DNA of 64,000 nucleotides. Origin: Hyphomicrobiaceae bacterium (GTDB lineage Bacteria; Pseudomonadota; Alphaproteobacteria; Rhizobiales; Hyphomicrobiaceae). The position numbers were made by a program, and so were the translations under genes. Under the pieces are notes generated by a model. That model was not told where the DNA came from, did no database searches, and saw only the letters and a program-made list of their open reading frames with translations. The stretch is taken from the NCBI GenBank assembly GCA_021730785.1, contig JAKFWF010000018.1, positions 1 through 64,000 on the forward strand, in the 5' to 3' direction. This document shows positions 35,057-44,287 of the stretch, in pieces; within the stretch, counting starts at the first letter, position 1, and each line of letters begins with the position of its first letter.

Positions 35057-36350
35057 ACAAGGCGAGGATGCGCCGGGCGGCGGCTCGCAAATGAGACCTG
35101 ACCAGCATCTGTCGCGCCGATTGCGGCAGATGCTCCACTGCTTCCTTCAGTCGCTCACGGACGTAACCTAGATAGAGGCGGGCATAGAGGCGGCCAATGA
35201 TGGTGAGGCCGATCGCATGGTCGACAACGCCGACCGCGCCGTCTGCCCATTCCTTCTTGTAGTCGGCCTTCGGCGCCAGCAGATCGATGCGGTCCAAGCC
35301 CTCGGTCAGCGCGTGACGAATGGCTTCTTCCAAGTGGAGGGCACCGGCGGCCATTTTTTCATACGCGCGATCGTACGCGATGACGTGCATGGTGCGGGTG
35401 TTCTTCGCCGTGAACCCGATCTGCACCGCGGCAGGCGTGGTGCCTGACAGAAGCACGGACACACGCGTGCCGTTGCGGTGGCGCGAGCTGCCGGCGACGG
35501 ACTGCATGAAGCGCGCCATGCGTGTGTCGGCGAGCGCCGGCGACACATGACCACGATCGATCAGCCAGCGCCGTTTGATCTCGATGGCCACGCCCGCCAG
35601 GGCTTCCGCTTCAGCGCCCTGATCGAGATGTTTGAAGGTGACAGGACCCGCCTCCTCCAGCCGCCGCATTTGCCGGCGACGATTGCGCCTGGATCGCGTT
35701 GAGAAGCGCTCTTCATAGGCGGCAAAACTTTTCATCCTGGTGAGGTCAATGAAGGGGGCTTCTAATACCACCGTGTGCATCGAGCCAAGGAACGCCAGGA
35801 GTGGCGCAATGGTTGCGCTTGTGCGGACTTTGCGCAGCCTGGCGAGGTCCGGCCGCAATTGCCGACATAGGTAAGTCCACCCGTCCAGCAGGAGTGTGGC
35901 GTGGTTGGCAACGACCGGGTCGACCAGGATATCGCCGTACTGGCTGACGGGCTCCCCCATCCAGGCGAGTTCGCGCATGCCGTTTCGACGCTGCAGCACC
36001 AAGGGCCACACGGTCACGAGTTGTCCGTCCCTGTGGCCGGTCAGAATCGCAATCGGGCAGCGGCGACCACCCGTCTGATCGGCGTCCAGGAAGGTTTGAG
36101 CCCAGTGCCAGTTCCAGCCAAACGTCTGAAACACCTGATCGGCCCGGCCCGCGCGCTCGAACAGCGCGCCCCACTCCGCTTCCAGGGCTTCGAAGCCATC
36201 GAGATCGCAAACCAGGGCGAACGTTATCGCAGGCTCACTCGCATGGCTGGTGGTGGCCAGATCGGAATGCTGTGTCGCCTTCTGGTCAGCGTCGAAGACT
36301 GCGTACTCGAATTTCGATGTCGTCTCAAAACCACTTGTGAGGCCGGCCAT
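35043..36350 (-). CDS. CelD/BcsL-like GNAT-fold acetyltransferase (Acetyltransf_6)
   Basis: Protein of 435 aa. It has the CelD-like layout: FEALEAEWGALFERAGRADQVF, TFGWNWHWAQTFLDADQTGG, WPLVLQRRNGMRELAWMGEP, and the C-terminal GNAT half (RVSVLLSGTTPAAVQIGFTA, VIAYDRAYEKMAAGALHLEE, RIDLLAPKADYKKEW). Such proteins are annotated as cellulose or polysaccharide biosynthesis acetyltransferases, but their acceptors are mostly unknown. ATG at 36350 is chosen because GGGGAA is six bases upstream; the longer frame lacks similarity. No cellulose genes adjoin it. Confidence 0.82.
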   Translation of the reverse strand: MAGLTSGFETTSKFEYAVFDADQKATQHSDLATTSHASEPAITFALVCDLDGFEALEAEWGALFERAGRADQVFQTFGWNWHWAQTFLDADQTGGRRCPIAILTGHRDGQLVTVWPLVLQRRNGMRELAWMGEPVSQYGDILVDPVVANHATLLLDGWTYLCRQLRPDLARLRKVRTSATIAPLLAFLGSMHTVVLEAPFIDLTRMKSFAAYEERFSTRSRRNRRRQMRRLEEAGPVTFKHLDQGAEAEALAGVAIEIKRRWLIDRGHVSPALADTRMARFMQSVAGSSRHRNGTRVSVLLSGTTPAAVQIGFTAKNTRTMHVIAYDRAYEKMAAGALHLEEAIRHALTEGLDRIDLLAPKADYKKEWADGAVGVVDHAIGLTIIGRLYARLYLGYVRERLKEAVEHLPQSARQMLVRSHLRAAARRILALFGLG

Positions 36351-36698
36351 TGAACATTCCCCGCGACAGTGCGTTCGCGAGAAGCGACGCTCTTGTTCGA
36401 GGGAGCAAGGCGCATGCCAGCAAACGATCTGGCGCGAAAGCACTGGAATGAAGGCTCGCCGAGGATCGCCGCATAGCGGACGGTCACTGTGCCCGATCCG
36501 CTGCCCTTGCGCTAACCAAGCGCACCGCATGCGCGAAACCAACGGGAGACTGCAGCGCCTGCGGGGGGGGGCGTTGATCAGCGCGACAGCAGTCCTTAGC
36601 GTCCTGTATCAAAATGACGCCCGAGCGCTTCCAAATTGCCGCTCAGCAAGCGCAAAGCCATGCCGTTGCAACCCGAATCGCCCGTTCGTCGACCTGCT
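36351..36698. other. Intergenic region with a nine-G tract
   Basis: About 350 bases between two minus-strand genes. I see no convincing coding frame. It contains a run of nine G residues at 36563-36571. Promoter for the CelD-like gene should be at its left end. Confidence 0.4.
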
Positions 36699-37241
36699 CT
36701 ATTCTTCGATCCGCTTAGTTTTGGGCGCGTTTCTATCGAGCAGGAATTCACGATTCAAGACTTCGCGAGTGCGAGGGACGTTCGCCAACAAACGCTCGTC
36801 GATTTTCTTGTTTTCGACACCCAACGAAAAGTCTCCGGCCATATGGCGGGTCAAGTCGGCCTTGATCGTGCGGGTGCGTTGATCCGAGCAGAAATCCGGA
36901 TCGGGAGTGATCGTATCGGCGACTTTTGCTCGGATCGTGTCGAACTCTTTCTCAATCTTGGCCATGTCCTGGACGCTGGCGCCTTTCGCGCTTTCGGCAG
37001 CGAGGAAATTCGATTTCAGGCGCGTCGGGTCGAAGTTATAACCGCATTTGGCGGCCCGCGCCGACACAGCGCTCACCTGCGCTGCCCGCATGCTTGGCGT
37101 TTCGGTTGGACCTGCCGCGACGGCCGAGGCTTCTTTCGAACCGAAAAGTGAGCCGGTGATCAAACTCGATGAGTCAGCACTGCAACCTGCGCAAAGCAGG
37201 CTGGCGGCGACGAGAGAACCGGTGATGAGTCGTTTGTGCAT
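36699..37241 (-). CDS. Hypothetical lipoprotein
   Basis: Protein of 180 aa with a lipobox (GSLVAASLLCAGCS). The rest is mostly helical: MRAAQVSAVSARAAKCGYNF, AKGASVQDMAKIEKEFDTIR, DFCSDQRTRTIKADLTRHMA. Two further cysteines may pair. Family not recognised. Single gene, oriented with the CoxE-like gene but 75 bases from it. Confidence 0.72.
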   Translation of the reverse strand: MHKRLITGSLVAASLLCAGCSADSSSLITGSLFGSKEASAVAAGPTETPSMRAAQVSAVSARAAKCGYNFDPTRLKSNFLAAESAKGASVQDMAKIEKEFDTIRAKVADTITPDPDFCSDQRTRTIKADLTRHMAGDFSLGVENKKIDERLLANVPRTREVLNREFLLDRNAPKTKRIEE

Positions 37242-37316
37242 GACATCATGTTGCCGAAGCGGAACCGGACGTCAATCGGTAGCAGCGGAATTTGATCAAT
37301 GTGGCGCCAGATCACA

Positions 37317-38492
37317 TCAGCGGATCAGCGTGCGCATGGCAGTCTCGATGCCCCCGATCGTGAGTGGGAACATGCGCTGGCGCATGATCTCGCGGACAAG
37401 GCGGATCGAAGGCGTCCAGCCCCAATGGTCGGCCGGGACTGGGTTGAGCCACACGCTGCGCTCGTAGACGTCGGTGAAGCGCTGCAACCAGAGCGCGCCG
37501 GGCTCCTCGTTCATGTGCTCCACCGAGCCACCGGCAATGGTGATTTCATAGGGGCTCATGGACGCGTCGCCGACGAAAATCAGCCGGTAGTCCGCAGGAT
37601 AGGTGTGAAGGACTTCCCAGGTTGGCATGCGTTCGGTCCAGCGGCGGGCATTGTCTTTCCACAGGAACTCATAGGGGCAATTGTGGAAATAGAAGAACTC
37701 CAGGTGCTTGAACTCGGCGCGGGCGGCCGAGAACAACTCGGCGGCGGTCTTGATGTGCCAGTCCATCGAGCCGCCGACGTCGAGCAGGAGTAGAACCTTT
37801 ACCGTGTTGCGACGCTCGGGGCGCAGGTGGATATCGAGGTAGCCCTTGTGGGCAGTGCCCTTGATCGTGCCATCGAGGTCGAGCTCTTCCGGGGCGCCAT
37901 CGCGGGCGAACTTGCGCAATCGGCGCAGCGCGACCTTGATGTTGCGTGTGCCAAGCTCGACTTCGTCGTCGAGATCCTTGTAGTCGCGCTGGTCCCAGAC
38001 CTTGATGGCCCGGTTGTTGCGGTTCTCCTTCTGGCCGATCCTGACGCCGGCAGGATTATAGCCATCGGCGCCATAGGGCGAAGTTCCACCGGTGCCAATC
38101 CACTTCGAGCCGCCCTGGTGGCGCCCTTTCTGCTCGGCGAGGCGTTTGCGCAACTCCTCCATGATCTTGTCCCAGCCGCCGAGCGCCTCGATCTTTCGCT
38201 TGTCTTCTTCGGACAGATGCAACTCCGAGATGGTCTTCAGCCATTCGGCCGGGATTTCGGCAGTGATGGCTTGCGATCCAAGGTCCAGCCCCTTGAACAC
38301 GTGTCCGAACACCCGATCGAACCGATCGAGATAGCGCTCGTCCTTGACGAGGCAGGTGCGTGCCAGGAAATAGAATTCATCGATGCGCAGCCGCGCCAGA
38401 TCGGCATCCAGCGCGCGCATCAAATCGAGATATTCCGTAATCGAAACTGGAACTTTCGCAGTCCGCAGTTCGTGGAAGAAGGTGATCAGCAT
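37317..38492 (-). CDS. CoxE-like protein with VWA domain
   Basis: Protein of 391 aa. The N-terminal part (MLITFFHELRTAKVPVSITE, LARTCLVKDERYLDRFDRVF) and the C-terminal VWA domain fit the CoxE family. The MIDAS motif DxSxS is altered to DVGGSMDW, and THPADYRLIFVGD-type sequence follows. CoxE proteins work with MoxR-type AAA+ ATPases to mature enzymes. Here the likely ATPase partner is at 23.8 kb, not adjacent. Start: ATG at 38492. Confidence 0.9.
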   Translation of the reverse strand: MLITFFHELRTAKVPVSITEYLDLMRALDADLARLRIDEFYFLARTCLVKDERYLDRFDRVFGHVFKGLDLGSQAITAEIPAEWLKTISELHLSEEDKRKIEALGGWDKIMEELRKRLAEQKGRHQGGSKWIGTGGTSPYGADGYNPAGVRIGQKENRNNRAIKVWDQRDYKDLDDEVELGTRNIKVALRRLRKFARDGAPEELDLDGTIKGTAHKGYLDIHLRPERRNTVKVLLLLDVGGSMDWHIKTAAELFSAARAEFKHLEFFYFHNCPYEFLWKDNARRWTERMPTWEVLHTYPADYRLIFVGDASMSPYEITIAGGSVEHMNEEPGALWLQRFTDVYERSVWLNPVPADHWGWTPSIRLVREIMRQRMFPLTIGGIETAMRTLIR

Positions 38493-38567
38493 AACAAATT
38501 TGCTCGAGGTCGCCCCATTGGGTCCCCCTTCATAGCAACGATGAAGGTTGCTTGACCACAGCTGCCG

Positions 38568-38972
38568 TCAAGTGGACTTCGAGACCTCGAGCATCAGTTC
38601 TTGCGGTAGAATGGCGCCATACTTGACTGCCAGCACCACCACTTGGATGCGGGTTGCAACACCGCATTTCCGCTTCATGTTCTCAACATGAAAGTTCACG
38701 GTCTTGTCCGAGATGTTGAGGATCTGGCCGATCTGCCAGTCCGACTTGCCGGTTGCTATCCATTTCAACACTTCAGTCTCGCGCGTCGTGAAGTCCACCT
38801 GCCACTCCCACCCGATGCACAGCTTCTGCCCCAACTGACTGCAACCACCGGTTTGGCATGCCGGAATTGCATTTAGGAATTTCTGTAAGAGCATGCACAC
38901 GGTTAAGCGGCTTGACCACTGCCTTTTTTGTGACCAGATCATGTGTGTACAAGCGATATTATTGCCGGTCAT
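38568..38972 (-). CDS. LuxR-type HTH regulator without sensor domain
   Basis: Protein of up to 134 aa. The C-terminal 65 residues form a LuxR/NarL-type HTH (FTTRETEVLKWIATGKSDWQ, IGQILNISDKTVNFHVENMK). The first 65 residues (ACQTGGCSQLGQKLCIGW) show no autoinducer or receiver domain. It may be a solo regulator, or the remnant of a longer LuxR protein, since HTH-proximal KWIATGKSDWQIGQIL closely resembles acyl-homoserine-lactone LuxR proteins. The region upstream is AT-rich, unlike its neighbours. The start is uncertain (38972 or internal ATGs). Confidence 0.75.
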   Translation of the reverse strand: MTGNNIACTHMIWSQKRQWSSRLTVCMLLQKFLNAIPACQTGGCSQLGQKLCIGWEWQVDFTTRETEVLKWIATGKSDWQIGQILNISDKTVNFHVENMKRKCGVATRIQVVVLAVKYGAILPQELMLEVSKST

Positions 38973-39087
38973 GCAATTGAGTATTGTATGTTAACTGCAA
39001 ATAAATGCTGCAGTTTTCACAGTGAGGCTGTGGCAAATGCGGCTCCTCATAATGACTTAGGAGCTGAATATGCGGCGAACGGTCGCA

Positions 39088-39519
39088 TTATTTTGGTAGC
39101 AGTTGCCGGTGTTGAACGAAGCTCGGGACGATCAACGCGAGGGCAACGACCGTGAATGCCAGTCCGTGCGTCAATAGGATCATTGTCTCGCGACCACTGA
39201 AGTCGACATTTACGAATGCTTTCAACAGGCCGTCGTGGAAGCGTCCAGGTTGGCCGTAGTCGAGTTTGTATTGGACATGCAGTGCGGCCAGCAGATCGTA
39301 GGCGTTCTTCAGTGCTGACCCATTGATGTAGCTGAAAATTCCTAAACCGATGAGGGCCAGCGTCCGCGCTAGCCGGTTGAGGCTGTCGACGGCCTCGTCG
39401 TAGATCATGATCAACGCGAACAGTGCCAACTGCACGGTCACGAAAACCTGCCACAGCAGGTCGATCTGGCTGCGCATGTGCATGATCGCGTCGACCATGG
39501 TCTGCTCTTGCATCGGCAT
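39088..39519 (-). CDS. Membrane protein of unknown function
   Basis: Protein of 143 aa with four hydrophobic segments (WQVFVTVQLALFALIMIYD, LARTLALIGLGIFSYINGSAL, and ILLTHGLAFTVVALALIVPSF near the C-terminus). The ATG at 39519 has AGAGGT seven bases upstream. No family recognised. It is divergent from opgG and follows the LuxR-type gene's AT-rich leader. Confidence 0.7.
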   Translation of the reverse strand: MPMQEQTMVDAIMHMRSQIDLLWQVFVTVQLALFALIMIYDEAVDSLNRLARTLALIGLGIFSYINGSALKNAYDLLAALHVQYKLDYGQPGRFHDGLLKAFVNVDFSGRETMILLTHGLAFTVVALALIVPSFVQHRQLLPK

Positions 39520-39791
39520 GCGAACGACCTCTGGTTTACTGCCGATCCACGACCATCGATCCGGGTGTAATCGGCGATTTGCGGATCGACTCTAGCCGGT
39601 CGACAAACATCGGCAAGCCGAGCGGCGTCGCAAGATCGCAACTTGTTGTTTTGTTGCACCGCTTTTGGGCTTGAGCGATCGGGCAGTTCGGGTATAGCGA
39701 CGCGTGGGAACGGGCGCGCCACCGTTTCGCATCTAGGACACAAACAGTGTTCATGGAGATGCGGCGGGCAACGGCATCGGAAGCAGACGAA

Positions 39792-41348
39792 ATGAGCACT
39801 TTCGGCGTCAGCCGACGCGCGGCACTTGGTACATTTGCATCTTGGATGGTTTTGGAAGGCTGCATTGCGCGTGCCATTGGGGGTGGCTCGGCATTCGCCC
39901 AGGTCGGCGGCTCGGAGCTGGGCGACCCGGTTGCGCCCGACCATGTCTCGAAGCTTGCACAGGCGCTCAGCGGCCGGCCGTTCCAGAAGCCGAAACTGGA
40001 GGTGCCGGAACCGTTCGGGAAACTGACCGCTGATCAGTACCATGATATTCGGTATCGGCCCGACCAGGCGATCTGGCGCGGCGAGAAACTCGACGCCGAG
40101 CTGCAGTTGTTTGCTTTGGGCTGGATTTACGATTCACCGGTCGACATCTTCATCCTCGACAATGGGCGGGCGCGGCAACTGAAAGCGGACGGCACACAGT
40201 TCGCGATCGGCTCCAAGATCGCCAACCCGCCCAGTGCTGCCCCCTATGGGTTTTCCGGCTTTCGCGTGCACGGTCCGATCAACCGCTCCGATTTCTTCGA
40301 CGAATTTGTCGTGTTCCGCGGCGGCAGCTTTTTTCGCAGCCTGGGGCGCAATCAGATTTATGGCATGTCGGCGCGCGGATTGGCGATCAACGTCGGTCGG
40401 CCGGGCGGCGAAGAAGTGCCGCTGTTTCGCAGCTTCTGGATCGAGAAGCCCAGGGCCGGCGTACAGGAACTGGTGGTCCAGGCCCTCCTCGACAGCCCCT
40501 CGGCCACGGGGGCCTACCGCTTCGTCCTACAGCCGGGCGTATCGACCGTGATCGACGTCGACATGACGTTGTTCCCGCGGCGCGAAATCCAGCACATCGC
40601 CATCGCGCCGCTGACCAGCATGTTTCTGCATGGGGCGGCCTCCCGCCGCAACGGCCACGACATCCGCCCCTCCGTGCACGACAGCGAGGGGTTGGCCATC
40701 CTGAATGGTCGCGGCGAGCGCATCTGGCGGCCGCTGGTCAACCCGCGCAAGCTGCAGACCAGCGCCTTCGTCGATCGCGATCCGAAGGGCTTCGGTCTGA
40801 GCCAGCGCGACCGCAGTTTCAGCAATTTCGAAGACATCGAAGCGCGCTATGAACGCCGCCCGACCACCTGGGTGGAGCCAAAGGGCGCATGGGGTGAAGG
40901 CGCGGTCGAACTGTTCGAGATCCCGGCCGAGGAGGAGATCCACGACAACATAATCGCGTTCTGGCGGCCGGCCCGGGCGCTGGAAGCGGACAAGCCGTTC
41001 CGCCTGGCCTATCGCCTGCATTGGGGCGATGCCGTGCCCGTCGCTTGGACGGGAGGCCGCGTCCGCAAGACCCGCGTCGCAGTTGGCCGCAAGGGGGCTA
41101 TTCTGTTCGCTGTCGATTTCGACGGGCCAGGTCTGAAGGACATCAAGGAGCCGCCGGTGGCGGACGTGTCGGCGAGTGCCGGCACCCTCACCAACGTCGC
41201 GGTTCAGCGCCATGCCGAGATCGGCGGCGTGCGCTGCACGTTCGAGCTCCAGGCCGGCGGCAGTGAACTGATCGAATTGCGTCTCGTTCTGCGCAACAAC
41301 GAACAGCCGGTATCGGAAAACTGGCTCTATCGCTGGACCAAAGCATGA
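39792..41348 (+). CDS. opgG: Periplasmic glucan biosynthesis protein OpgG/OpgD
   Basis: Protein of 518 aa. A twin-arginine signal (VSRRAALGTFASWMVL) precedes the MdoG domain, with YHDIRYRPDQAIWRGEKLDA, GFSGFRVHGPINRSDFFDEF, FRGGSFFRSLGRNQIYGMSA and AFVDRDPKGFGLSQRDRSF. It shapes or links osmoregulated periplasmic glucans. The Tat-type signal is closer to OpgD than to Sec-exported OpgG, so the choice of symbol is loose. Alternative starts are GTG 39747 (AGGA eight bases upstream) and ATGs at 39753/39759. The stop overlaps opgH by ATGA. Confidence 0.92.
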   Translation: MSTFGVSRRAALGTFASWMVLEGCIARAIGGGSAFAQVGGSELGDPVAPDHVSKLAQALSGRPFQKPKLEVPEPFGKLTADQYHDIRYRPDQAIWRGEKLDAELQLFALGWIYDSPVDIFILDNGRARQLKADGTQFAIGSKIANPPSAAPYGFSGFRVHGPINRSDFFDEFVVFRGGSFFRSLGRNQIYGMSARGLAINVGRPGGEEVPLFRSFWIEKPRAGVQELVVQALLDSPSATGAYRFVLQPGVSTVIDVDMTLFPRREIQHIAIAPLTSMFLHGAASRRNGHDIRPSVHDSEGLAILNGRGERIWRPLVNPRKLQTSAFVDRDPKGFGLSQRDRSFSNFEDIEARYERRPTTWVEPKGAWGEGAVELFEIPAEEEIHDNIIAFWRPARALEADKPFRLAYRLHWGDAVPVAWTGGRVRKTRVAVGRKGAILFAVDFDGPGLKDIKEPPVADVSASAGTLTNVAVQRHAEIGGVRCTFELQAGGSELIELRLVLRNNEQPVSENWLYRWTKA

Positions 41349-43252
41349 GTGCGGACGGATCAGTCGCGCCGCGCGACGCGGGTCAATGTTGGCTGCCGGT
41401 TGAACAAAATCTCGCAGTGGCGGAGCAGAATTTTGCTTCGCCGCCGGAAGCGCTGCAACCGAAGTGGGAACCTGTCTTGTGGGTGCCGCGGATGGCGCTG
41501 TTGTTTGGGGCTGCGCTGCTGACCGGCGCGTTCGCAAGCGAACTGTACGCGGTGCTGTCGTTCGTGCGCATGACGCCGGTGCAGTTCCTGTTCCTGATCC
41601 TCTCGACGCTGACCTTTGCTTGGATCGCGATCGGCTCGCTGTCGGCCGCGATGGGCTTTCTGCCGTTGTTCGCCCGCGACCACGACCTGTCGATCGAGTT
41701 GCCGCCCGCTTCAACCGCATTGTCGGACCCGGGGCGCACCGCGCTGCTGTTTCCTGTGTACAACGAAGCTCCCGCGCGACTTGCCGCCTGCATCGAAGCA
41801 ATCACGGAAGATCTGGCCCGACGCGGTGCAACCAAGCGCTTTGACGTGTTTGTACTCAGTGATACGCGGGGCGAGGAAGTCGGCACCCGCGAAGCGGCAG
41901 CCTACGCTCTGTTGCGCAACCAATTGGCGGATCGCATCGCGCTCTACTACCGCCGACGGGACCAGAACACGGCCAAGAAAGCCGGCAACATCAAGGAGTG
42001 GCTTGCCCGTTTCGGCGGCAGCTACGAGACGTTCGTGATCCTTGATGCCGACAGCATCATGTCCGGCGATACGCTAGTACGCTTGCAGGTCGCCATGGCC
42101 GGGCGACCGCGTGCGGCCCTGATCCAGACCGTGCCGAGGCTCGTTGGCGGGCGCACGATTTTCCAGAAGCTGCAGCAGTTTGCGGCCGGCACCTATGGTC
42201 CAGCTGTCGCGATGGGGCTCGCGGTCTGGCACCGCCACCAGGGCAATTACTGGGGTCATAACGCCATCATCCGCACGCGCGGCTTTGCCGGCGCGGCCGG
42301 GTTGCCGGAACTGCCGGGCGCGGCCCCGTTCGGCGGCAACATCCTGAGCCACGATTTCGTCGAGGCGGTACTGCTGCAGCGCGCCGGCTGGGAGGTGCAC
42401 ATGGCGCCAACCATCGAGGGATCCTACGAAGGCGCGCCGCCCGGCCTCGTCGATCTCGCCGTGCGCGACCGCCGTTGGGCCCAGGGCAACCTCCAGCATC
42501 TGGCGATCGTCGGTAAGCCCGGCTTGACGCCGATGGGGCGCATCCATTTGGGCATGGGCATCTGCGCCTATGTGGTGTCGGCGATCTGGGCTGCTTCTCT
42601 GGTTGTCGGCCTCGTTCTCGCGCTGCAGGGCCAGCAGCTGGTGCCAAGTTATTTCCAGGATTCGAAATCGCTGATCCCGATCTGGCCGGTGATCGATCCG
42701 GGCGCTGCTTTTCGCCTGTTCGTCGCCACCATGGCTGTCGTGCTGCTGCCGAAAGCCTTGGGCCTGATCCTTGAGATTGAGCGCGCACGCCGATCGGCCG
42801 ATCCGGGCGGCGCACTGCGCGTGACATGCGGGGTGCTCTACGAGACGCTGTTGTCGATGCTGTTCGCGCCGATCCTGATGGTGACGCAGACGGCGGCGGT
42901 GGCGCAGATCCTGGCCGGGCGCGATGCCGGCTGGGCGTCCCAGCGGCGCGACGATGGGCGCATCACCTTCAGCGAGAGCTTGTCGTTTCACCGCTGGCAT
43001 CTGCTGCTTGGCGCTGGCGCTGCCACGGTCTGCTACATCGTATCCTACAGCCTGATGGCGTGGACCGCGCCGATCCTGCTCGGCCTGCTGCTGTCGGCTG
43101 CCCTCAGCTGGTATACGGCGCGGCCCGCGGGCGGGCTCGTCTCGTGGCTGCTCGCAACGCACGAAGATCGCCATCAGCCCGCGATCCTGCGCCGCGTCGA
43201 TACCCTCGCCGGGACGTGGGGCCATCGCCTTGCCGAGCCTAAACGCGGCTGA
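41345..43252 (+). CDS. opgH: Glucans biosynthesis glucosyltransferase OpgH
   Basis: Protein of 635 aa, shorter than E. coli OpgH (847 aa). It is a family 2 glycosyltransferase with several membrane helices: RTALLFPVYNEAPARLAAC, ETFVILDADSIMSGDTLVRL, LSHDFVEAVLLQRAGWEVHM and the RDRRWAQGNLQHL (Q/RxxRW) motif. It polymerises the glucan backbone and moves it across the inner membrane. It overlaps opgG by 4 bases, making a two-gene operon. The N-terminal extension of the E. coli protein, linked to FtsZ control, is missing. Confidence 0.95.
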   Translation: MSADGSVAPRDAGQCWLPVEQNLAVAEQNFASPPEALQPKWEPVLWVPRMALLFGAALLTGAFASELYAVLSFVRMTPVQFLFLILSTLTFAWIAIGSLSAAMGFLPLFARDHDLSIELPPASTALSDPGRTALLFPVYNEAPARLAACIEAITEDLARRGATKRFDVFVLSDTRGEEVGTREAAAYALLRNQLADRIALYYRRRDQNTAKKAGNIKEWLARFGGSYETFVILDADSIMSGDTLVRLQVAMAGRPRAALIQTVPRLVGGRTIFQKLQQFAAGTYGPAVAMGLAVWHRHQGNYWGHNAIIRTRGFAGAAGLPELPGAAPFGGNILSHDFVEAVLLQRAGWEVHMAPTIEGSYEGAPPGLVDLAVRDRRWAQGNLQHLAIVGKPGLTPMGRIHLGMGICAYVVSAIWAASLVVGLVLALQGQQLVPSYFQDSKSLIPIWPVIDPGAAFRLFVATMAVVLLPKALGLILEIERARRSADPGGALRVTCGVLYETLLSMLFAPILMVTQTAAVAQILAGRDAGWASQRRDDGRITFSESLSFHRWHLLLGAGAATVCYIVSYSLMAWTAPILLGLLLSAALSWYTARPAGGLVSWLLATHEDRHQPAILRRVDTLAGTWGHRLAEPKRG

Positions 43253-43258
43253 GTGCCT

Positions 43259-44287
43259 TTACTTGGCTTTCGCCGGCGGCTCGACCGTATCGGGAGCCTT
43301 GCGGAACAGTTCGGCGACGAAATCGCGGGCGCGGATCGGTGTCGCCTCGATGAAGGGCAACGGCCGTGTCACTTCCACGGCCGCGGTGCCGAGCCGCGCC
43401 GTCAGCGCGCCGTTGAAGGCACCCTCGCCGAGCCGCCGCGATAGCCGCCGCAGCACATCCTGGCCAAGGAACTGCCCCAGCAGATCGTCGGTGAGTGCGA
43501 GGCCGCCGGTCGCGATCAGGTGGCCGACGACGAGGCGGGCGAGGCGCAGGCTGCCGAGAAATCCGGGGCGCCCGCCATAGAGCGCGGCGAGGCTGCGCAT
43601 CATGCGCAAGTTCTCGAAGGCAACGAAGCCGACCGCAATGAGCGCCAGCGGCGACAATGCCGTCACGGTTGCGACGCGCTTGGCCGACGCCAGGATCACG
43701 CGCCGCGCCTGGATATCGAGTGGCATCATCAGGTCGCGGTCGGCCAGCGCCAGGATCTCGCCCGCATCGCGGATGTCACGCTGGTGCTCCTTGAAGCGGG
43801 CGAGCGACCAGGCGAGGTCGGTGCGTTCCGCCATCAACGCGGCGAGGCGCGTGGCCACGGCCGATTCGGCCTTCACGTCGCGGGCAGCGATCGCCGTGTC
43901 GGCCGCAGCCCGCAGACCCGTAAGCCGGCCCAGGCGCCAGATGCCGACGATCTCGCGGCCGAGGATGACGATCCCCGCGAACAGGCCAATGCCCAGGATT
44001 ACGGTTGCAGTGGTGCCGACCCAGTCGTCACGGGCCAGCGCCACCGCGACGAAGCGGGTGAACCAGACGCCGGCCGCCATGACCGCGAGGCTGACGACGG
44101 CCGACAGGAACAGAGTTCCCCAGCCGAAGCCACGAGCGACGTCGGCGCGGCCCGGCAGAACGAGTGGACCGGCGGCCGGTGGCGGAGTGGCGCCTGCGGT
44201 CGCCTCCGGTTCGGAGGGCACTGTGATGACGGCTGGATCATCCGGGGTGAACACGCGCGGCTTGCGCGGGGCGTTGGTCGAACTCAT
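43259..44287 (-). CDS. YcjF/TIGR01620 family membrane protein
   Basis: Protein of 342 aa. A disordered N-terminal 50 residues precede two membrane helices (GTLFLSAVVSLAVMAAGVWF, TATVILGIGLFAGIVILG), then DUF697-like sequence (DIQARRVILASAKRVATVTA, GGLALTDDLLGQFLGQDVLR). It belongs to the YcjF/TIGR01620 family, of unknown role. Its start overlaps the ycjX stop by 4 bases, the usual ycjX-ycjF pairing. Confidence 0.9.
   Translation of the reverse strand: MSSTNAPRKPRVFTPDDPAVITVPSEPEATAGATPPPAAGPLVLPGRADVARGFGWGTLFLSAVVSLAVMAAGVWFTRFVAVALARDDWVGTTATVILGIGLFAGIVILGREIVGIWRLGRLTGLRAAADTAIAARDVKAESAVATRLAALMAERTDLAWSLARFKEHQRDIRDAGEILALADRDLMMPLDIQARRVILASAKRVATVTALSPLALIAVGFVAFENLRMMRSLAALYGGRPGFLGSLRLARLVVGHLIATGGLALTDDLLGQFLGQDVLRRLSRRLGEGAFNGALTARLGTAAVEVTRPLPFIEATPIRARDFVAELFRKAPDTVEPPAKAK

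Noticed and set aside
36250-36882. Plus-strand frame across the CelD-like gene start and poly-G tract
   Set aside because: Antisense to two genes and rich in rare-looking Cys/Arg mixes; no ribosome site.
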